Positions 47,408-57,348 of a stretch of 64,000 nt of DNA are shown piece by piece. Source of the stretch: Novosphingobium sp. (GTDB lineage Bacteria; Pseudomonadota; Alphaproteobacteria; Sphingomonadales; Sphingomonadaceae). The position numbers and the translations under genes were made by a program. The first letter of the stretch is position 1. Every line of letters begins with the position of its first letter. The stretch covers positions 1 through 64,000 of the forward strand of contig NZ_JAIXPP010000045.1 in assembly GCF_027486195.1 (NCBI RefSeq), written 5' to 3'. Under the pieces are notes generated by a model. The model was not told where the DNA came from, made no database searches, and saw only the letters and a list, made by a program, of their open reading frames with translations.

Positions 47408-48553
47408 TCAAGGCTTGCGCTGTTTCGGGCCGGCCGCCGGCTTCGATCCCGCGGGAACAGGGACGATCTTGCCATCCGGCTTGATCTTGCCCAGCCCTTC
47501 AACGATCACCCGGTCGCCCGGCTTCAGTCCGCCGGTCACCAGCCACTTGTCGCCAATGGTCTGTTCGGCGGTGATGCTGGTGCGCTTCGCCGTGTTTCCC
47601 GGGCCGACGAGCATGACCGTGGCGACCCCGCGCGCATCGCGCGAAACGCCTGCTTGTGGCACGAGCATGCCGCGCGCCACGGTTGCCTGTGACAGCACCG
47701 CACGGACGTACATGCCGGGAAGCAGGAGGCCATCCGGATTGGGAAAGCGTGCGCGCAAGGTCACCGTTCCGGTGCTGGCATCGACCATTGGTTCGGTAAA
47801 CTGCAAGGTCCCGGTATGGCTGTAGCGGCTGCCATCCTCGAGCGTGAGGCTGACCGGCGCCGAAGACGGCGAGGTCGATCCCGACGCCAGCGAGCGGCGC
47901 AGCTTGAGCAGATCCACACTGGATTGCTGGATATCGACGAAGATCGGGTCCAGCCGCTCGATCGTGGTGAGCGGTGCGGCCTGGTTGGCGGTCACCAGCG
48001 CTCCGGTGGTCGCGAGCGACCTGCCGATCCGCCCGCTGATCGGGGCAGGAACCCGCGTGAAGCGCAAGTTGATCCTCGCCGTATCGAGCTGCGCGCGCGT
48101 CTGGGCCACGCTCGCAGATGCCTGGCGCGATGCCGCGAGCGCGTCGGTATAGTCCTGCTTGCTGACCGCCTCGATCTCGGCCAGCGGACGCAGCCGTTCG
48201 GCCTTCTGCGCCACAGAGGCGCGCAGGGCGGTTGCGCTCGCGAGATTTGCCTCAGCCTCTGCGGCGGCTGCGCGGTAGAGGCTGGGATCGATCTGGTAGA
48301 GTGTCTGCCCGGCGCTGACCAGCGCGCCCTCGGTAAACTGCCTGGCCCGGATCACGCCTGAAACCTGCGGCCGGACTTCGGACACCTCATAAGCTGCCGT
48401 GCGGCCTGCCAGCACGGTGGGGAGCGCAACCTCCTCCTCGCGCATGACCACATACCCCGCCTCCGGCGTCGGCGGGGCACGCTTTGCAGGCGCCCCCGAG
48501 CATCCGGAGAGGAGCGCGCCCAGACCGGCTGCGGCGCAAAGCGCATGGTGCAT
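47408..48553 (-). CDS. RND efflux periplasmic adaptor lipoprotein
   Basis: About 381 aa from the ATG at 48553, with lipobox LLSGCSG. Membrane-fusion-protein blocks: VALPTVLAGRTAAYEVSEVRPQVSGVI (lipoyl half), TEGALVSAGQTLYQIDPSLYRAA, helical hairpin, LRFTRVPAPISGRIGRS, DIQQSSVDLLKL, and MVDASTGTVTLRARFPNPDGLLLPGMYVRAVL. An in-frame GTG at 48616 would give a more basic signal n-region (RTRVSASHPARRS) and is a real alternative. First gene of the pump operon. No local repressor gene is next to it. Confidence 0.9.
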   Translation of the reverse strand: MHHALCAAAGLGALLSGCSGAPAKRAPPTPEAGYVVMREEEVALPTVLAGRTAAYEVSEVRPQVSGVIRARQFTEGALVSAGQTLYQIDPSLYRAAAAEAEANLASATALRASVAQKAERLRPLAEIEAVSKQDYTDALAASRQASASVAQTRAQLDTARINLRFTRVPAPISGRIGRSLATTGALVTANQAAPLTTIERLDPIFVDIQQSSVDLLKLRRSLASGSTSPSSAPVSLTLEDGSRYSHTGTLQFTEPMVDASTGTVTLRARFPNPDGLLLPGMYVRAVLSQATVARGMLVPQAGVSRDARGVATVMLVGPGNTAKRTSITAEQTIGDKWLVTGGLKPGDRVIVEGLGKIKPDGKIVPVPAGSKPAAGPKQRKP

Positions 48554-48864
48554 GACATTGCTGCGGCGCGCTGGATGGCTGGCCGAAACCCGGGTCCGCC
48601 AAAATTCGTGAATCACCTTGGAGGAGCGCCTTTCCTGCTTGCCAACGGACACAGCGCGCACTTCACAATTCGCAGCGGGTCTACGCAAGCGAAAACCCAC
48701 CGGTTGGCCCGGCGTTCCTGTTGTAGTATCACCTTTTTTTGGCATTCATGCAATCAAGGAACGGGGTTGGTTAACACACACTGTCGACGTTTTCCTTCCG
48801 GTTAGCTTCTCACCGGGCGGAGCACATGCAACGCCCTGCTGATCCCGCCGCTTCCAAATCCCGT
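48554..48864. other. intergenic region between kdpE and the efflux operon
   Basis: 311 bp. It carries the end of the kdp operon and the efflux promoter region on the minus strand. No strong hairpin with a T-run was seen after kdpE. The only clear signal is the promoter-like pair annotated at 48725-48753. The open frame above the adaptor start has no protein-like pattern. Confidence 0.6.
48725..48753 (-). promoter_or_regulatory. putative sigma-70-like promoter of the efflux operon
   Basis: On the minus strand TTGCAT and GATACT are separated by 17 bp, about 110-170 bp before the possible adaptor starts. An A7 run lies in the spacer. Spacing is ideal but the hexamers are imperfect. Confidence 0.35.
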
Positions 48865-49551
48865 TTAACCGGCAATCAGCCGATACCCGATTGCCGGTTC
48901 GTTGCGGATACAGGAGGATTGCACCTCCTCGCCCAGCTTGCGCCGGATGGCACGGATCGTCACCCGCAAGTATTCCAGATCGGCTTCATGGGCCGGGCCC
49001 CAGATCTTGCGCAGGAGATGCGCATGCGTGACGACGCGGCCGGCGTTTCGCGCCAGTTCGGTCAGCACGGCGTACTCCTTCGGTGCGAGGTGTATTTCGG
49101 TGCCGCCCTTGGTTACCCGGCGAACGGCGAAGTCGATCTCCAGATCTCCCGTTCTCACAGTCTCCTCGTCGGCGTTTTCGCGGCGGGCCCGGTGGCGCAG
49201 GGCGGTGCGGACGCGCGCGGTGACTTCTTCGGTGTCGAATGGCTTTGTGATGTAATCATCGGCACCGAGGTCGAGCGCGGCGACTTTCTCTTCCGTGGCA
49301 TCGCGCGCGGAAACGACGAGCAGGGCCGTGCCCGTGCGCTTGATGACCGGCACGAGCTCCAGGCCGTCCCGATCAGGAAGGCCAAGATCAAGCAGCACGA
49401 CTTCGGGGTGATCGATGGCGAGCGCGGCCACTGTCTCGCGGGCGTTGCCGGCCTCGATAACGCGATAGTCCTGCCGCTCGAGCGCCCGCCTGAGCAGGCG
49501 GCGGATGGAGGCTTCGTCGTCCACGACAAGAACCACCGTTGTCCCGGTCAT
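48865..49551 (-). CDS. kdpE: response regulator KdpE
   Basis: A 228-aa OmpR-type regulator for K+ limitation. Receiver: VVLVVDDEASIRRLLRRAL, phospho-Asp in VVLLDLGLPDRDGLE, SARDATEEKVAALDLGADDYITKPF. The C-terminal winged helix has HLAPKEYAVLTELARNAGRVVTHAHLLRKIWGP, followed by YLRVTIRAIRRKLGEE and ends EPAIGYRLIAG. The ATGA overlap with kdpD confirms the start. A matching DNA site is proposed upstream of the operon at 57111-57128. Confidence 0.96.
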   Translation of the reverse strand: MTGTTVVLVVDDEASIRRLLRRALERQDYRVIEAGNARETVAALAIDHPEVVLLDLGLPDRDGLELVPVIKRTGTALLVVSARDATEEKVAALDLGADDYITKPFDTEEVTARVRTALRHRARRENADEETVRTGDLEIDFAVRRVTKGGTEIHLAPKEYAVLTELARNAGRVVTHAHLLRKIWGPAHEADLEYLRVTIRAIRRKLGEEVQSSCIRNEPAIGYRLIAG

Positions 49552-52211
49552 GCGAGGTCCTCTGCGGCAATCGGGCTGATGATCGCGGCCGGAAATCCGA
49601 TCACGAAACGGGCGCCGGTGTGGTCTGGCCTGTTCTGTGCCCTGACCTTGAGGCCCATGGCTTCGGCAAAGCCCTTCACGATCGCCAGGCCAAGCCCGGT
49701 CCCGCCCTTGCGGTCAGACCCATCGAGCCGGGTGAAGGAATCGAATATCCGCAGCTCCTCCCCAGCGGGAATGCCGGGGCCGGCATCGCAGATATCCATC
49801 TCGATGCCATCGGGCCTGCGCCGTGCGGCGATGCGGATCGGTGTGCCTGCCGGCCCATGCTTGGCCGCGTTGTCGATCAGGTTGATCAGGCAGTGATGGA
49901 AGAGCCGGGGATCGATGCGTACAAGCGGCAGGCTCGGCGGAATGGCGATCTCGACCGGGTGCTCATCGAGCACGCGGCGCAGATCATGGGCGGCGGCCGA
50001 GACCGCCTCGGCAAGATCAACCGGCTCGAGCGATTGCTGGAGAGCGCCCGCCTCGATCCGCACCATATCGAGCAGATTGGCAACGAAGCGGTTGACCCGC
50101 TCGGCCTCGCCGCGCGCCTGGGTGATCTGTTCGCGCTGCACGGCGCTTGCGGGTTCGATTTCGGCAAGCAGGCCCACAACGGCGGTGAGGGGCGTGCGCA
50201 GATCGTGGCCGACCGAGGAGAGCAAGGCTGCTCGCAGCCGATCACGCTCGCGCATCTGGGCGACGTCCGTCATCTGCTCTTCGAGAGCGATGCGTTCAAG
50301 GGTCTGGCCCGCTTGATCGAGGAGCGATAACAGCAGTGGCAACTGGTCTGGCCGCACAGGCCGCCCCGCATCGCGGCGGGCCAGACCGATCACCGCATGG
50401 ACGCGTTCGCCCGATGCGATCGGATGGAAGCTCCATTCCGAGGCGGTCAGCGTATCGGAGCCGTTGCCGGCCGGGCGGCCCTGGGCGAACGCCCACTGCG
50501 CCGCTGCCATTTCGATCGGTGCGATCTGCACGTTACCCGGCAGGGACGCTTCGACCGCGAGCTCGCCCCCTGCCGGGCGCAGCAGCACGGTATGGGCATC
50601 GAACACGCGGGCCGTTTCGCCGCAGAGGAGCATCCCGAGTTCGGTTCGCTGGCTCACCCCGGTCAACTGCCGGGCAAATCCGGCCAGCGTGGAGTTCTGC
50701 AGCGCGCTCGCGCGCGAAAGCTCCGCCTGATCGCGCGTCTGCGAGGCAATCTGGCTCGCAACCACGGCAACGCCCAGCAGCACCAGCACGGTAATCAGGT
50801 TCTGCGGGTCGGAAATGGTGAATGTGTAGAGCGGCGGAATGAAGAAGAAATTGTAGGCGAGCGAGGAAGCCACCGCGGTGGCCAGGGCCGGCCGCAAGCC
50901 GAACCGCGTGGCCGCCGCCATGACCGGCAGCAGATAGAGCAAGGCGACATTGGTGATCGAGCCAAGGCTGGTGATGTAGGATCCCAAGGCCGTGACCACA
51001 CCGGTCAGGGCCAAGGCGATGGCATAGTGGCGCGGCATGCCCCAGTGCGTCGCTGTCCCGGTGCCGGGCCTGCTTACCTCAGGCGTGTTGCCAAGCGGGA
51101 GGACATGGACCGCAATTCCCGGCATTTCGCGCACCAGCCTGTCGACCACGGAACCGTGGCGCAGCTCGAACCAGCGCGAGCGGGCGGTCTTTCCGACAAA
51201 GAGCTGCGTCGCCCGCGCTTCGGCGACTGCAAGCTTGAGCCCCTCCGTGACCGAAGCGGCGGGGATCGTCACAACCGCTGCGCCAAGCTGGGTTGCGAGA
51301 TGCAGGACGTCGGCCAGCGTCTTGCGCGCGCCGTCGCCCAGTTGCAGCGAGCGGGGTGTCTCGATGTGGACGGCGGTCCATGGTGCATGGAGCGCATCGG
51401 CCATCCGGCGCCCGGCGCGCACGAGTTCCGCCGCCGATTCCTGCTCGCTCAGGGCGACGAGGATGCGTTCACCCGAACCCCAGATCCCGCCAAGCGCCTG
51501 CGCGCGAACCAGTTCGAGGATCTGCGTATCGACCACTTGCGCGGCGCGGCGCAGCGCCAGTTCGCGCAAGGCCGAAAGATTGGATTTCGAGAAGAAATGG
51601 CCAAGCGCGCGGCTGGCCTCTTCGGGGACATAGACCTTGCCCTCGCGCAGCCGCTCGATCAGCTCGTCGGGCGGGATGTCGACAACCTCGATCTCCGCAG
51701 AATCGAGCACGCGGTCGGGCACGGTTTCGCGCACGCGGACACGCGTGAAGGAGGCGACCAGATCGTTGAGGCTTTCCAGGTGCTGGATATTGAGCGTGCT
51801 CCAGACATCGAGCCCGGCGGACCGCAATTCCTCGACATCCTGCCAGCGCTTGTCATGCCGGCTGCCCGGTGCGTTGGTATGCGCCAGCTCGTCGACCAGC
51901 ACGAGCGCCGGCCGCCGCGCGAGGATGGCATCGATGTCCATTTCCTCAAGCGTCTGGCCGCGATGCTCGAACCGCGCGCGCGGCAGGACTTCGAACCCGC
52001 GCAGCCGGGCTGCCGTTTCCGCCCGCCCATGGGTCTCGACCACGCCGACCACCACATCGACGCCGCTGTCGCGCCGTTCGGCGGCGCGGCTCAGCATCTC
52101 GAACGTCTTGCCCACGCCGGGAGCCGCCCCGAGGAAAACCTTGAGGCGGCCACGTCCCTCGCGCTGCGCGGCACGCAGCAGGGCATCGGGATCCGGGCGG
52201 GCTTCGTTCAC
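49548..52211 (-). CDS. kdpD: sensor histidine kinase KdpD
   Basis: 887 aa. N-terminal KdpD domain with Walker A GAAPGVGKTFEMLSRAAERR and VVVGVVETHGRAETAARLRGFEVLPR, then LVDELAHTNAPGSRHDKRWQDVEEL. A USP-like domain (RILVALSEQESAAELVRAGRRMADAL) follows. Four TM helices (DUF4118, about 390-485), a GAF-like region, the phosphorylated His in LLSSVGHDLRTPLTAVVG and the ATPase boxes DNAAKHGPAG, DAGPGIPAGEE and GTGLGLAIVKGF complete it. Senses K+/turgor and phosphorylates KdpE. The kinase overlaps kdpC by 4 bp. Confidence 0.96.
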   Translation of the reverse strand: MNEARPDPDALLRAAQREGRGRLKVFLGAAPGVGKTFEMLSRAAERRDSGVDVVVGVVETHGRAETAARLRGFEVLPRARFEHRGQTLEEMDIDAILARRPALVLVDELAHTNAPGSRHDKRWQDVEELRSAGLDVWSTLNIQHLESLNDLVASFTRVRVRETVPDRVLDSAEIEVVDIPPDELIERLREGKVYVPEEASRALGHFFSKSNLSALRELALRRAAQVVDTQILELVRAQALGGIWGSGERILVALSEQESAAELVRAGRRMADALHAPWTAVHIETPRSLQLGDGARKTLADVLHLATQLGAAVVTIPAASVTEGLKLAVAEARATQLFVGKTARSRWFELRHGSVVDRLVREMPGIAVHVLPLGNTPEVSRPGTGTATHWGMPRHYAIALALTGVVTALGSYITSLGSITNVALLYLLPVMAAATRFGLRPALATAVASSLAYNFFFIPPLYTFTISDPQNLITVLVLLGVAVVASQIASQTRDQAELSRASALQNSTLAGFARQLTGVSQRTELGMLLCGETARVFDAHTVLLRPAGGELAVEASLPGNVQIAPIEMAAAQWAFAQGRPAGNGSDTLTASEWSFHPIASGERVHAVIGLARRDAGRPVRPDQLPLLLSLLDQAGQTLERIALEEQMTDVAQMRERDRLRAALLSSVGHDLRTPLTAVVGLLAEIEPASAVQREQITQARGEAERVNRFVANLLDMVRIEAGALQQSLEPVDLAEAVSAAAHDLRRVLDEHPVEIAIPPSLPLVRIDPRLFHHCLINLIDNAAKHGPAGTPIRIAARRRPDGIEMDICDAGPGIPAGEELRIFDSFTRLDGSDRKGGTGLGLAIVKGFAEAMGLKVRAQNRPDHTGARFVIGFPAAIISPIAAEDLA

Positions 52212-52804
52212 CGCTTCGATGATGCACCGCTCGCGGGCAGGGAGTCGAGCGCCAGATTGAGTTCCAGCACGTTGATCACGGGCTCTCCGAACACGCCGAA
52301 AAGCGGTTGCTGGGTGTGCGCCGCGACCTGCGCCGCAACCTCCGCCAGGCTCAACTTCCGCGCTGTAGCGACGCGTGCGGCCTGGAACAAAGCCGCCTCG
52401 GGGCTGATATGGGGGTCGAGCCCCGAGGCGGAAGTGGTCACCAGATCGGCAGGAACGGGGGAATCTGGTGAGGTCCGGAGCGTGGCAAGATCGGTGCGGA
52501 CGCGGTCGGCAAGGGCTGCGCTGGCAGGGCCGAGATTCGATCCCGACGACGCGGTGGGATCATACCCTTTGCCCGCTGCCGAGAGACGGCCATGGAAATA
52601 GCGATCGCTGGTGAAGGCCTGCCCGATCAGCGAAGAGCCGATCACGCGGTCGCCGCTGCGGATCAGGCTGCCATTGGCCTGCGCGGGGAACAGGGCCTGT
52701 CCAATGCCGGTCAGCACCAGCGGGTAGACGAGGCCCAGCAGCAGCGCGAACAACGCCGTCATCATGAAGGCCGGCCGCAGGGTGGAAGCAATGTCCTTGA
52801 GCAT
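52208..52804 (-). CDS. kdpC: K+-transporting ATPase KdpC subunit
   Basis: A 198-aa single-span subunit of the high-affinity Kdp pump. TM at about 12-34 (FMMTALFALLLGLVYPLVLTGIGQ), then LIGSSLIGQAFTSDRYFHGRLSA-type, TASSGSNLGPASAAL, VPADLVTTSASGLDPHISPEAALFQAARVA and the C-terminal EPVINVLELNLAL. All family blocks present; length typical. 14 bp after kdpB. Confidence 0.96.
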   Translation of the reverse strand: MLKDIASTLRPAFMMTALFALLLGLVYPLVLTGIGQALFPAQANGSLIRSGDRVIGSSLIGQAFTSDRYFHGRLSAAGKGYDPTASSGSNLGPASAALADRVRTDLATLRTSPDSPVPADLVTTSASGLDPHISPEAALFQAARVATARKLSLAEVAAQVAAHTQQPLFGVFGEPVINVLELNLALDSLPASGASSKR

Positions 52805-52818
52805 GGAACCAGTACCTC

Positions 52819-54834
<2,016 letters not shown>

Positions 54835-54846
54835 GGGGGTTGGTCC

Positions 54847-56553
54847 TCAATAGGTCGTGCCGGCAAGGCCGGTCACGTGATCGGCGACCGGGCCAAGCGC
54901 GAGGCTGGGCAGGAAGGTGAGACCGCCGACCAGCAGGATCGTGCCGATCAGCAGCGCGATCCACAGCGGGCCGGTGGTGGGGAATGAGCCAGCGCTGGCG
55001 GGCGTGTGCTTCTTGGCCGCGAGGCTGCCGGCAATCGCCAGCACCGGCACGATGACGAAGAAGCGGCCAAGCCACATCGCCGCACCGAGCAGGCCGTTGT
55101 AGAACGGCGTTCCCGCCGAGAGGCCCGCAAATGCCGAGCCATTGTTGCCCGTAGCGGACGTGAAGGCGTAGAGGATCTCGGAAAAGCCGTGCGGCCCCTT
55201 GTTGAGCGGCCCGGCGAGGCCTGCGGGAAGCACTGCGGCAATCGCGGTGAAGCCGAGGATGCACAGCGGGAGCACGGCAATCGCCAGCACCGCCAGCTTT
55301 ACCTCGCGCGCTTCGATCTTCTTGCCGACGTACTCGGGCGTGCGGCCCACCATCAGGCCCGCAATGAACACCGCGAGCAGGGCGAAAAGCAGGAAACCAT
55401 AGATGCCCGAGCCGACGCCGCCGATGACGATTTCGCCAAGCTGGATGTTGAACAGCGGAACGAGGCCGCCGAGCGCGGTGAAACTGTCGTGCATGGCGTT
55501 GACCGCCCCGCAGGATGCTGCGGTGGTAACGGCTGCGAAGAGCGCGCTGGCAGCGATGCCGAAGCGCACTTCCTTGCCTTCCATGTTGGCCCCGGCAACG
55601 CCGAGGTGGTGGAGCACCGGGCCGCCTACGGCTTCCTGCCAATAGGCGATCGATGCACCCGCAAGGAACAGCGCCAGCATCGCCGCGAGCACCGCCCAAC
55701 CCTGCCGCGTGTTGCCCACCGCCTTGCCGAAGCACCAGGTGAGGCCCGCGCCCAGCACGAAGATCGACAGCATCTGGACGAGATTGGTCAGCGCGCTCGG
55801 ATTCTCGAAGGGATGCGCTGAGTTCGCATTGAAGAAGCCGCCGCCGTTGGTCCCCAGCATCTTGATGGCTTCCTGCGACGCGACCGGCCCCACGACGATG
55901 GTCTGCCGTGCACCTTCGAGGGTCGCGGCGTCGACCGTGCTCGCCAGCGTCTGCGGCACGCCGCTGGCGATGAGGAACACCGCATAGAGGATGCACGCCG
56001 GCAGAAGGATATAGAGCGTCACCCGCACGAGATCGGCCCAGAAGTTGCCGACAGTGCGGGTTTCAGTGCGCGCAAAGCCGCGGAACAGCGCAAAGGCCAC
56101 GGCGATGCCGGTCGCGGCCGAAAGGAAGTTGTGGATCGTCAGCCCCAGCATCTGGCTGAGGTTCGAAAGCGCCGCCTCGCCGGAATACCATTGCCAGTTG
56201 GTGTTGGTGACGAAGGCAATCGCCGTGTTGAAAGCGCCGTCCGCGCCGAGCCCGGGCAGGGCGCGCGGATTGAGTGGAAGCACGCCCTGAAGGCGCAGCA
56301 CGGCATATGTGAACAATGCCGTCACCACCTGGAAGGCGAGCAAGTGGAGCGCGTAGGCGCGCCAACCCTGCTCGCGCTGCGGGTCTACGCCAGACAGGCG
56401 GTAGAACCCGTGCTCAAGCGGACCGAGCACGGGATGCAGCACGGTTCGCCGCCCTTCGTAGACGGCATGCAGCCACAGCCCGAAAGGCTTGGCGAGCAGT
56501 GCGACAAGCGCGGTGAAACCGAAGATCAGGAGCCAGCCTGCAAACGTCGTCAT
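54847..56553 (-). CDS. kdpA: K+-binding channel subunit KdpA
   Basis: 568 aa, ten-TM channel-like subunit with four selectivity-filter repeats: [49 protein letters not shown] and [14 protein letters not shown]-terminus [23 protein letters not shown]. The start at 56553 (MTTFAG) matches the family; the frame extends upstream through kdpF but without similarity. 11 bp after the kdpF stop. Confidence 0.96.
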   Translation of the reverse strand: MTTFAGWLLIFGFTALVALLAKPFGLWLHAVYEGRRTVLHPVLGPLEHGFYRLSGVDPQREQGWRAYALHLLAFQVVTALFTYAVLRLQGVLPLNPRALPGLGADGAFNTAIAFVTNTNWQWYSGEAALSNLSQMLGLTIHNFLSAATGIAVAFALFRGFARTETRTVGNFWADLVRVTLYILLPACILYAVFLIASGVPQTLASTVDAATLEGARQTIVVGPVASQEAIKMLGTNGGGFFNANSAHPFENPSALTNLVQMLSIFVLGAGLTWCFGKAVGNTRQGWAVLAAMLALFLAGASIAYWQEAVGGPVLHHLGVAGANMEGKEVRFGIAASALFAAVTTAASCGAVNAMHDSFTALGGLVPLFNIQLGEIVIGGVGSGIYGFLLFALLAVFIAGLMVGRTPEYVGKKIEAREVKLAVLAIAVLPLCILGFTAIAAVLPAGLAGPLNKGPHGFSEILYAFTSATGNNGSAFAGLSAGTPFYNGLLGAAMWLGRFFVIVPVLAIAGSLAAKKHTPASAGSFPTTGPLWIALLIGTILLVGGLTFLPSLALGPVADHVTGLAGTTY

Positions 56554-56564
56554 GGCCGGTTCCT

Positions 56565-56654
56565 TCAGAAACGCTCGGGTCGCAGCAGCACGACCACGAG
56601 ATAGACAAGCAATCCCGCCGCGGTCAGCGCGGCGATGAGTTCGGGCAAAGGCAT
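56565..56654 (-). CDS. kdpF: small K+-ATPase subunit KdpF
   Basis: A 29-aa single-span peptide, [28 protein letters not shown] after the Met. The length, one hydrophobic helix and the terminal (P/N)xxF fit KdpF, which stabilises KdpABC. It sits 11 bp upstream of kdpA. Confidence 0.88.
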   Translation of the reverse strand: MPLPELIAALTAAGLLVYLVVVLLRPERF

Positions 56655-56665
56655 TGCGGAGATCC

Positions 56666-57037
56666 TCAGGCGCGTTCGCAGAGCGCGACAAATGCGGTGG
56701 TCAGCAGGGTGAGACCGGCAAGGACGCCGATCCAGAGAAGGTCGGTCATGGGTTCTTTGCTTTCCGAAGGGGGAAACAGGGGGCGCGGAGGCATCGCTTG
56801 GGGACGGAACCACTCCGCGCCGCCGACCAGCAGGGCGAGCCCGGTCCAGATCAGCAAGACTGCGAGCGTGGCGAACCCGAAACCGGCTGGGCTCGCCATC
56901 TGCTGCTCGGGCACGCGTCCCACGCGTGTCGCGACGAGCCCCAGTAGCGCCAGAACAAGGGCTCCTGCCGCGCGCAGTCCGCAATCCATCCAGCGCGACA
57001 AGGGATGATCCCGCGCGACAAGTGGCTGAAGGTTCAT
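56666..57037 (-). CDS. small membrane protein gene leading the kdp operon
   Basis: The frame from 57037 (GGAG 7 nt upstream) encodes 123 aa with TM segments at about 23-40 and 54-72, and a third at the C-terminus beginning [24 protein letters not shown]. The last 27 residues alone (internal ATG at 56749) look like the tiny membrane peptides often encoded just before kdpF. So this may be one protein, or a two-TM protein plus a separately started 27-aa peptide. The stop is 11 bp before kdpF. The first part is not a family I recognise. Confidence 0.6.
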   Translation of the reverse strand: MNLQPLVARDHPLSRWMDCGLRAAGALVLALLGLVATRVGRVPEQQMASPAGFGFATLAVLLIWTGLALLVGGAEWFRPQAMPPRPLFPPSESKEPMTDLLWIGVLAGLTLLTTAFVALCERA

Positions 57038-57110
57038 GGCATGCTCCGTTCGTTCGGTGCAGCGTTGCGGCGAACGGGCATTAAGTTTCCAGAGCAAGGT
57101 CGGACGCGCC

Positions 57111-57128
57111 GCGTAAAGAATCCATAAG
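57111..57128 (-). promoter_or_regulatory. candidate KdpE-binding box
   Basis: On the minus strand CTTATGGATTCTTTACGC contains TTATG and TTACG starting 11 bp apart, the direct-repeat spacing of the E. coli KdpE site (TTTATAC and TTTACAC). It is 74 bp before the first kdp gene start. Similarity is judged by eye from memory. Confidence 0.45.
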
Positions 57129-57281
57129 GGCGACCAACGTGGACCCCACGGGGATGCCGATCCGGAACGCATTCGGCAGGCCGCCAAGCAGGCGACGCCG
57201 GTGGCTTTGCGCGATCCTGTTGCCCGAAATCCGCAGCTTCCGGGAAATGCGCAAATGCCGGTCATTGACATCGATCATAAA

Positions 57282-57294
57282 ATAATCAGATTAT
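57282..57294. promoter_or_regulatory. perfect palindrome ATAATC-A-GATTAT
   Basis: A 13-bp perfect inverted repeat in an AT-rich stretch, 55 bp upstream of the TonB receptor ATG. It could overlap the promoter and serve as a repressor operator. No regulator gene is adjacent. Confidence 0.4.
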
Positions 57295-57348
57295 GTTCGC
57301 AGTTGTTGGGGAGTGTCGGGCATCCGGCGGCAGCGGGAGTTTGAGATC

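Larger units (their letters stand above)
57038..57348. other. divergent promoter region of kdp and the peptide TonB receptor
   Basis: 311 bp between the kdp leader gene (minus) and the TonB receptor (plus). It holds the KdpE-box candidate at 57111-57128 and a perfect 13-bp palindrome at 57282-57294, in an AT-rich patch unlike the rest of the window. Only one short open frame (57081-57278, minus) is present, and it is not convincing as a gene. Confidence 0.6.

Noticed and set aside
48554..48745. Long N-terminal extension of the efflux adaptor
   Set aside because: Translation upstream of the signal peptide is not protein-like; the lipoprotein signal places the start at 48553 or 48616.
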